48,368 nucleotides of DNA from DASRHY01 sp046765875. GTDB lineage: Bacteria; Actinomycetota; Actinomycetes; Propionibacteriales; Kribbellaceae. The stretch spans positions 1-48,368 of the forward strand of contig JBKPSJ010000245.1 in NCBI GenBank assembly GCA_046765875.1, read 5' to 3'. The notes under the pieces were generated by a model that saw nothing but the letters and a program-made list of their open reading frames with translations, had not been told where the DNA came from and searched no databases. Below, one piece after another: positions 45,275 to 48,368 of this stretch. The position numbers and the translations under genes were made by a program. Every line of letters begins with the position of its first letter. Positions within the stretch are counted from its first letter, which is position 1.

Positions 45275-45643
45275 GTGGCGGTACGCGCGGTGCGCGGAGC
45301 GACCCAGCTCGAGGTGGACGAACGCGAACACCTGCTGGAGCGGGTCGCCGAGCTGATCACGGCGGTGCTGGAGGCCAACGACCTCACCCGGGACGACCTG
45401 ATCAGCGTGCTGTTCACGGTCACCACGGACCTGTGCTCGGAGTTCCCGGCCGTCGCCGGCCGGCAGGTGGGCCTGGTCGACGTACCGCTGATCTGCGCAC
45501 AGGAGATCGACGTACCGGGGTCGCTGCCGCGCGTGGTGCGGATGATGCTGCACACCGAGACCGAGCGTGGCAGGGACAAGATCCAGCACGTCTACCTGCA
45601 CGGCGCGACCGCGCTGCGCCCGGACCTGACCGGCGCCCAGTGA
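45275..45643 (+). CDS. aroH: Chorismate mutase, AroH type
   Basis: A 122-residue enzyme converting chorismate to prephenate, the first step to Phe and Tyr. It matches the trimeric AroH class: AVRAVRGATQLE with Arg7, FTVTTDLCSEFPAVAGRQVG, VPLICAQEIDVPGSLPRVVRMML and HVYLHGATALRPDL. GTG 45275 has AGGAGG upstream and gives the exact family N-terminus; a longer frame from 45125 does not. The tyrA GTG overlaps its stop, so the next pathway enzyme is coupled to it. Confidence 0.94.
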   Translation: MAVRAVRGATQLEVDEREHLLERVAELITAVLEANDLTRDDLISVLFTVTTDLCSEFPAVAGRQVGLVDVPLICAQEIDVPGSLPRVVRMMLHTETERGRDKIQHVYLHGATALRPDLTGAQ

Positions 45644-46722
45644 ACGCAGACGACGCCGGGGCGCGGCTGACCGGGCCCCTCCGCGTAGTCGGCACCGGTT
45701 TGGTCGGTACGTCCATCGGGCTGGCGCTGACCCGCCTTGGTGTCGCAGTACACCTGGTCGACTCCGACGAGAACGCGGCCGGCCTGGCCGAGCAACTCGG
45801 CGCCGGAACCCGGACCATCGACGATGAGCCGCAGATCGTCGTGGTGGCGGTGCCGCCGGACCATGCGGGCGCGGTGATCGCCGAGCAACTCGCCGCGACC
45901 ACGACGGCGGTCGTGACCGACGCGGCGAGTGTGAAGAGTAAGCCGCTCGCCGACGCGGCCGCGATCGCCGCGGACCTTCGCCGCTACGTCGGCAGCCATC
46001 CGATGGCCGGCTCGGAACGCTCCGGTCCGCTGGCCGCGCGGCCGGACCTGTTCGACGGCGCCACCTGGGCGATCACGCCGCATGAGCACAGCGATCCGGC
46101 CGCGGTCGAGACCGTCCGGGTGCTCGCCGAGGCCTGCGGCGCCAAGCCGGTACGGCTCTCGGCGACCGACCACGACCTTGCCGTGGCCCGGGTCTCGCAC
46201 CTGCCGCACCTGATGTCGGCGCTGGCTGCGGGAACGCTGGCCGACGCTCCCGATTCGCACTTGGAGTTGTCCGGTCAGGGTTTGCGCGACGTCACCCGGA
46301 TCGCGAACGGCGACCCGCGGCTGTGGACCCAGATCGTGTCCGCGAACAACGGCGCGCTCACCGTACTGCTGGAGCAGATCCGGTCCGAGCTCGACCGAGT
46401 GATCCTTGCCCTCGGCAAGGATTCGGGCGACGACATCGCCGCCGTACTGGCGCTGGGCGTGACCGGCGCGGCCCGGGTACCGGGCAAGCACGGCGCCCCG
46501 CACACCGAGGACGCGGTGGTCGTGGTCGACATCCCGGACCGGCCCGGTCAGCTCGCCCGGCTGTTCGCCGACGCCGCCGACGCAGGCACCAACGTCGAGG
46601 ACCTGCGGATCGACCACAGCCCGGGCCGCCCGGTCGGTCACGTCGAACTGGCCGTCAACCCGGACTCGGCCGGGCGGCTTGCCGAGGTCCTGCGTGCCCG
46701 CGGCTGGACGGTGCACAGGTAA
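45640..46722 (+). CDS. tyrA: Prephenate dehydrogenase with ACT domain
   Basis: A 360-residue NAD-dependent enzyme making 4-hydroxyphenylpyruvate (or arogenate-derived tyrosine) from prephenate. The Rossmann motif is GTGLVG at 18-23 (VVGTGLVGTSIGLAL), the catalytic GSHPMAGSERSGP contains the key His, and VARVSHLPHLMS follows. The C-terminal region from about residue 290 (VVVDIPDRPGQLARLFADAADAGTNVEDL) is an ACT domain, probably for Tyr feedback. GTG 45640 overlaps the aroH stop (GTGA). Confidence 0.94.
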   Translation: MNADDAGARLTGPLRVVGTGLVGTSIGLALTRLGVAVHLVDSDENAAGLAEQLGAGTRTIDDEPQIVVVAVPPDHAGAVIAEQLAATTTAVVTDAASVKSKPLADAAAIAADLRRYVGSHPMAGSERSGPLAARPDLFDGATWAITPHEHSDPAAVETVRVLAEACGAKPVRLSATDHDLAVARVSHLPHLMSALAAGTLADAPDSHLELSGQGLRDVTRIANGDPRLWTQIVSANNGALTVLLEQIRSELDRVILALGKDSGDDIAAVLALGVTGAARVPGKHGAPHTEDAVVVVDIPDRPGQLARLFADAADAGTNVEDLRIDHSPGRPVGHVELAVNPDSAGRLAEVLRARGWTVHR

Positions 46723-46725
46723 CCT
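46720..46725 (+). promoter_or_regulatory. Candidate -10 element (TAACCT) of cmk
   Basis: TAACCT includes the tyrA stop TAA and lies seven bases before ATG 46733, with no Shine-Dalgarno. Confidence 0.4.
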
Positions 46726-46732
46726 CTGCCGC

Positions 46733-47413
46733 ATGATCATCGCGGTCGACGGCCCCAGCGGTTCCGGAAAGTCCAGCACGGCACGTGGTGTCGCGACCCG
46801 GCTCGGGTTCGGCTACCTCGACACCGGCGCGATGTACCGCGCGGTGACCTGGTCGGCGCTGCACTACAGCCTCGACCTGGACGACACCGCGGCGGTGGCG
46901 GCCCGGGCGCGAGCGCTCGGCCTGGACGTCAGCACCGACCCCGGCCACCAGGACTTCCGTGCCGACCGGATGGACGTCACCGCGGCCATCCGCGAGCCGC
47001 GGATCAGCGAGAGCGTCAGCAAGATCGCGACCAACCTGGACGTGCGCGCCGAGCTGATCCGGCGCCAGCGGGCGATCATCGCCGACACCGAGGCGGCGAC
47101 CGGCGGGATCGTGGTCGAAGGCCGCGACATCGCGACGGTGGTGGCGCCGCAGGCCGAGCTGAAGGTGCATCTGACCGCCGACGCCGACGCCCGGATCGCG
47201 CGCCGCGGAGCCGAGCTGGACGGCGGCGTATCCACGGCGGAACTGCACGACCAGATCCTGCGCCGCGACGCCGACGACGCGACCGTGGCACAGTTCCTGG
47301 TCGCCTCCGACGGCGCGGTGGAAATCGATTCGACCCATCTGACGTTGGACGAAGTGATCGACGCCATCAGCCGGCTTGCCGACGAGGTCCGGAAGGAGGC
47401 CGCGCACCGTTGA
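46733..47413 (+). CDS. cmk: Cytidylate kinase
   Basis: A 226-residue enzyme making CDP and dCDP from the monophosphates. The P-loop is GPSGSGKSS at 7-15, and LDTGAMYRAVTW is the (d)CMP-binding segment. VSKIATNLDVRAELIRRQRAI and GGIVVEGRDIATVV follow, with the lid near RIARRGAEL. Length is normal for bacterial Cmk. It precedes plsC (TTG overlap) and der, an order often seen in actinomycetes. Confidence 0.95.
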   Translation: MIIAVDGPSGSGKSSTARGVATRLGFGYLDTGAMYRAVTWSALHYSLDLDDTAAVAARARALGLDVSTDPGHQDFRADRMDVTAAIREPRISESVSKIATNLDVRAELIRRQRAIIADTEAATGGIVVEGRDIATVVAPQAELKVHLTADADARIARRGAELDGGVSTAELHDQILRRDADDATVAQFLVASDGAVEIDSTHLTLDEVIDAISRLADEVRKEAAHR

Positions 47414-48147
47414 CCCAGCCCGTGCGAGGCGTCTCCGTGCTGCACGCGGAGCTGCCCCGGTCCGACGATGTGCCGCGGCCGCCGTACCGGTTCGGTCAGG
47501 CGCTGCGCCGTGCCGCCCGGCCGGTCTTCGGCCGGTACTACGACATCACCCTCCACAACGACCACCTGGTGCCGGCGAGCGGCCCGGTGATCCTGGCCTC
47601 CAATCACCTCGGTGTGCTGGACGGCCCGACGTTGTGGTGCTTCGCGCCACGGTTCGTGCATGCCCTGATCAAGCGCGAGATGTTCACCGGCAAGGCCGCG
47701 TGCGGGCTGCGCTCGATCGGGCAGATCCCGATCGAGCGGAACGAGGTCGACCCGTACGCGGTACGTACCGCGCTGCGGGTGCTCCGCGACGGCAACGTGG
47801 TGGCGATCTACCCTGAGGGCACCCGCGGCGCCGGCGACTTCGCCCGGATCAAGAACGGCGTGGCCTACCTGGCGCTCGCGACCGGCGCACCGGTCGTACC
47901 GGTGGCCTGCATCGGCACCCGGGTGGCCGGTGTCTCCGTCGGCAGGCCGTCGCCGAAGGGCACCCGGATCGACGTCGTGTACGGCACGCCGGTGACCGTC
48001 GAGGCGCAACCGTTCCCGCGCCGGCAGTCCGACGTACGGGCTTTGGCGGCGGGCCTGCACCAGACGCTGCGAGACCACGTGCAGCAGGCGGTGGTTGCCA
48101 CCGGCAACCCGTTGCCCGGAGCACCGGACGACGGGGAGAGCGAGTGA
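47410..48147 (+). CDS. 1-acyl-glycerol-3-phosphate acyltransferase family
   Basis: A 245-residue PlsC-like acyltransferase. The catalytic NHxxxxD box is His66 to Asp71 (SNHLGVLD), the glycerol-phosphate-binding box is VVAIYPEGTRG, and block III is GAPVVPVACIGT. It likely acylates lysophosphatidate at the membrane. TTG 47410 overlaps the cmk stop (TTGA), so translation is coupled. The der GTG overlaps its stop. The cmk-plsC-der order supports housekeeping phospholipid synthesis. Confidence 0.9.
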   Translation: MTQPVRGVSVLHAELPRSDDVPRPPYRFGQALRRAARPVFGRYYDITLHNDHLVPASGPVILASNHLGVLDGPTLWCFAPRFVHALIKREMFTGKAACGLRSIGQIPIERNEVDPYAVRTALRVLRDGNVVAIYPEGTRGAGDFARIKNGVAYLALATGAPVVPVACIGTRVAGVSVGRPSPKGTRIDVVYGTPVTVEAQPFPRRQSDVRALAAGLHQTLRDHVQQAVVATGNPLPGAPDDGESE

Positions 48148-48368
48148 CCGACCTGCCCACCGGCCTGCCGCTGGGGTACGCCGAGACCAGCCACGAGCGT
48201 GAGGACACCGGGCCGCTGCCGGTGCTCGCGATCGTCGGCCGGCCCAACGTCGGCAAGTCCACTCTGGTGAACCGCATCCTGGGCCGTCGCGAGGCCGTGG
48301 TCGAGGACGTGCCCGGCGTGACCCGCGACCGCGTCTCGTACGACGCGAACTGGGGCGGGCGGCAGTTC
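48144..48368 (+). CDS. der: GTPase Der (EngA), N-terminal part
   Basis: 75 codons are present and the frame runs off the window end. After a short extension, LPVLAIVGRPNVGKSTLVNRILG carries the first G1 loop (Gly32-Ser39), followed by EAVVEDVPGVTRDRVSYDANWGG, the switch I segment with the G2 Thr. These are typical of the first GTPase domain of Der, a 50S ribosome assembly factor. GTG 48144 overlaps the plsC stop (GTGA). Confidence 0.93.
   Translation, partial: MTDLPTGLPLGYAETSHEREDTGPLPVLAIVGRPNVGKSTLVNRILGRREAVVEDVPGVTRDRVSYDANWGGRQF

Overview
The window is about 70% G+C and reads as a chromosomal segment of a high-GC actinomycete. It carries mycothiol ligase mshC, an F420-type LLM oxidoreductase and the full Pup-proteasome set without PafA (mpa, dop, pup, prcB, prcA). 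GTG and TTG starts and 4-base stop/start overlaps are frequent. Gene order resembles the Streptomyces mshC-PAC2-glycerol-metH-proteasome region and the mycobacterial uppP-phosphatase-DUF3090-SCO1664-mshC block (both recalled, not searched). Protein flavour suggests Propionibacteriales (Kribbella/Nocardioides-like), which is a moderate-confidence guess. I see no rRNA, tRNA, CRISPR array, insertion sequence or prophage, and no gap above 300 bases.

Layout. 1-6.4 kb: end of a GNAT acetyltransferase, DUF5703, aldo/keto reductase, LLM/F420 oxidoreductase, uppP, an MFS pump and CorA. 6.5-9.8 kb: histidine phosphatase, DUF3090, SCO1664 kinase-like protein and mshC, a conserved block around mycothiol synthesis. 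10-15.3 kb: PAC2 protein, cobalamin-dependent methionine synthase and an overlapping HAD phosphatase. 15.3-23 kb: a peptide-type ABC importer with two binding proteins. 23-29.6 kb: glycerol catabolism (glpF-glpK-glpD), then on the other strand a second glpK and a GylR-like IclR regulator. 29.6-32.9 kb: FtsX-type ABC exporter. 33-36.2 kb: small accessory genes, namely a membrane protein, an orphan glutamyl-tRNA reductase tail, a chloramphenicol-phosphotransferase-like kinase, a Fe-S RecB-like nuclease and a lipoprotein intradiol dioxygenase.

36.2-45.1 kb: M50-CBS protease, TrmI, Mpa ATPase, a small membrane protein and a NUDIX hydrolase, then dop-pup-prcB-prcA. Dop deamidates the Gln-ended Pup and removes Pup from substrates, Mpa unfolds pupylated proteins, and PrcAB degrades them. 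The ligase PafA is not in the window. 45.3-48.4 kb: aroH, tyrA, cmk, plsC and the start of der, packed with 4-base overlaps.

Two non-coding themes recur. First, thirteen genes have a TAnnnT hexamer 6-9 bases before the start codon and no credible Shine-Dalgarno sequence, which suggests leaderless transcripts. In three places the upstream stop codon is part of the hexamer. Second, several structured intergenic elements stand out: two diverged copies of an intergenic repeat about 31 kb apart, a perfect 13-bp hairpin directly before the dppB-like start, a 14-bp terminator stem after mpa, a dyad before metH, and a triple 12-bp repeat before the dioxygenase.
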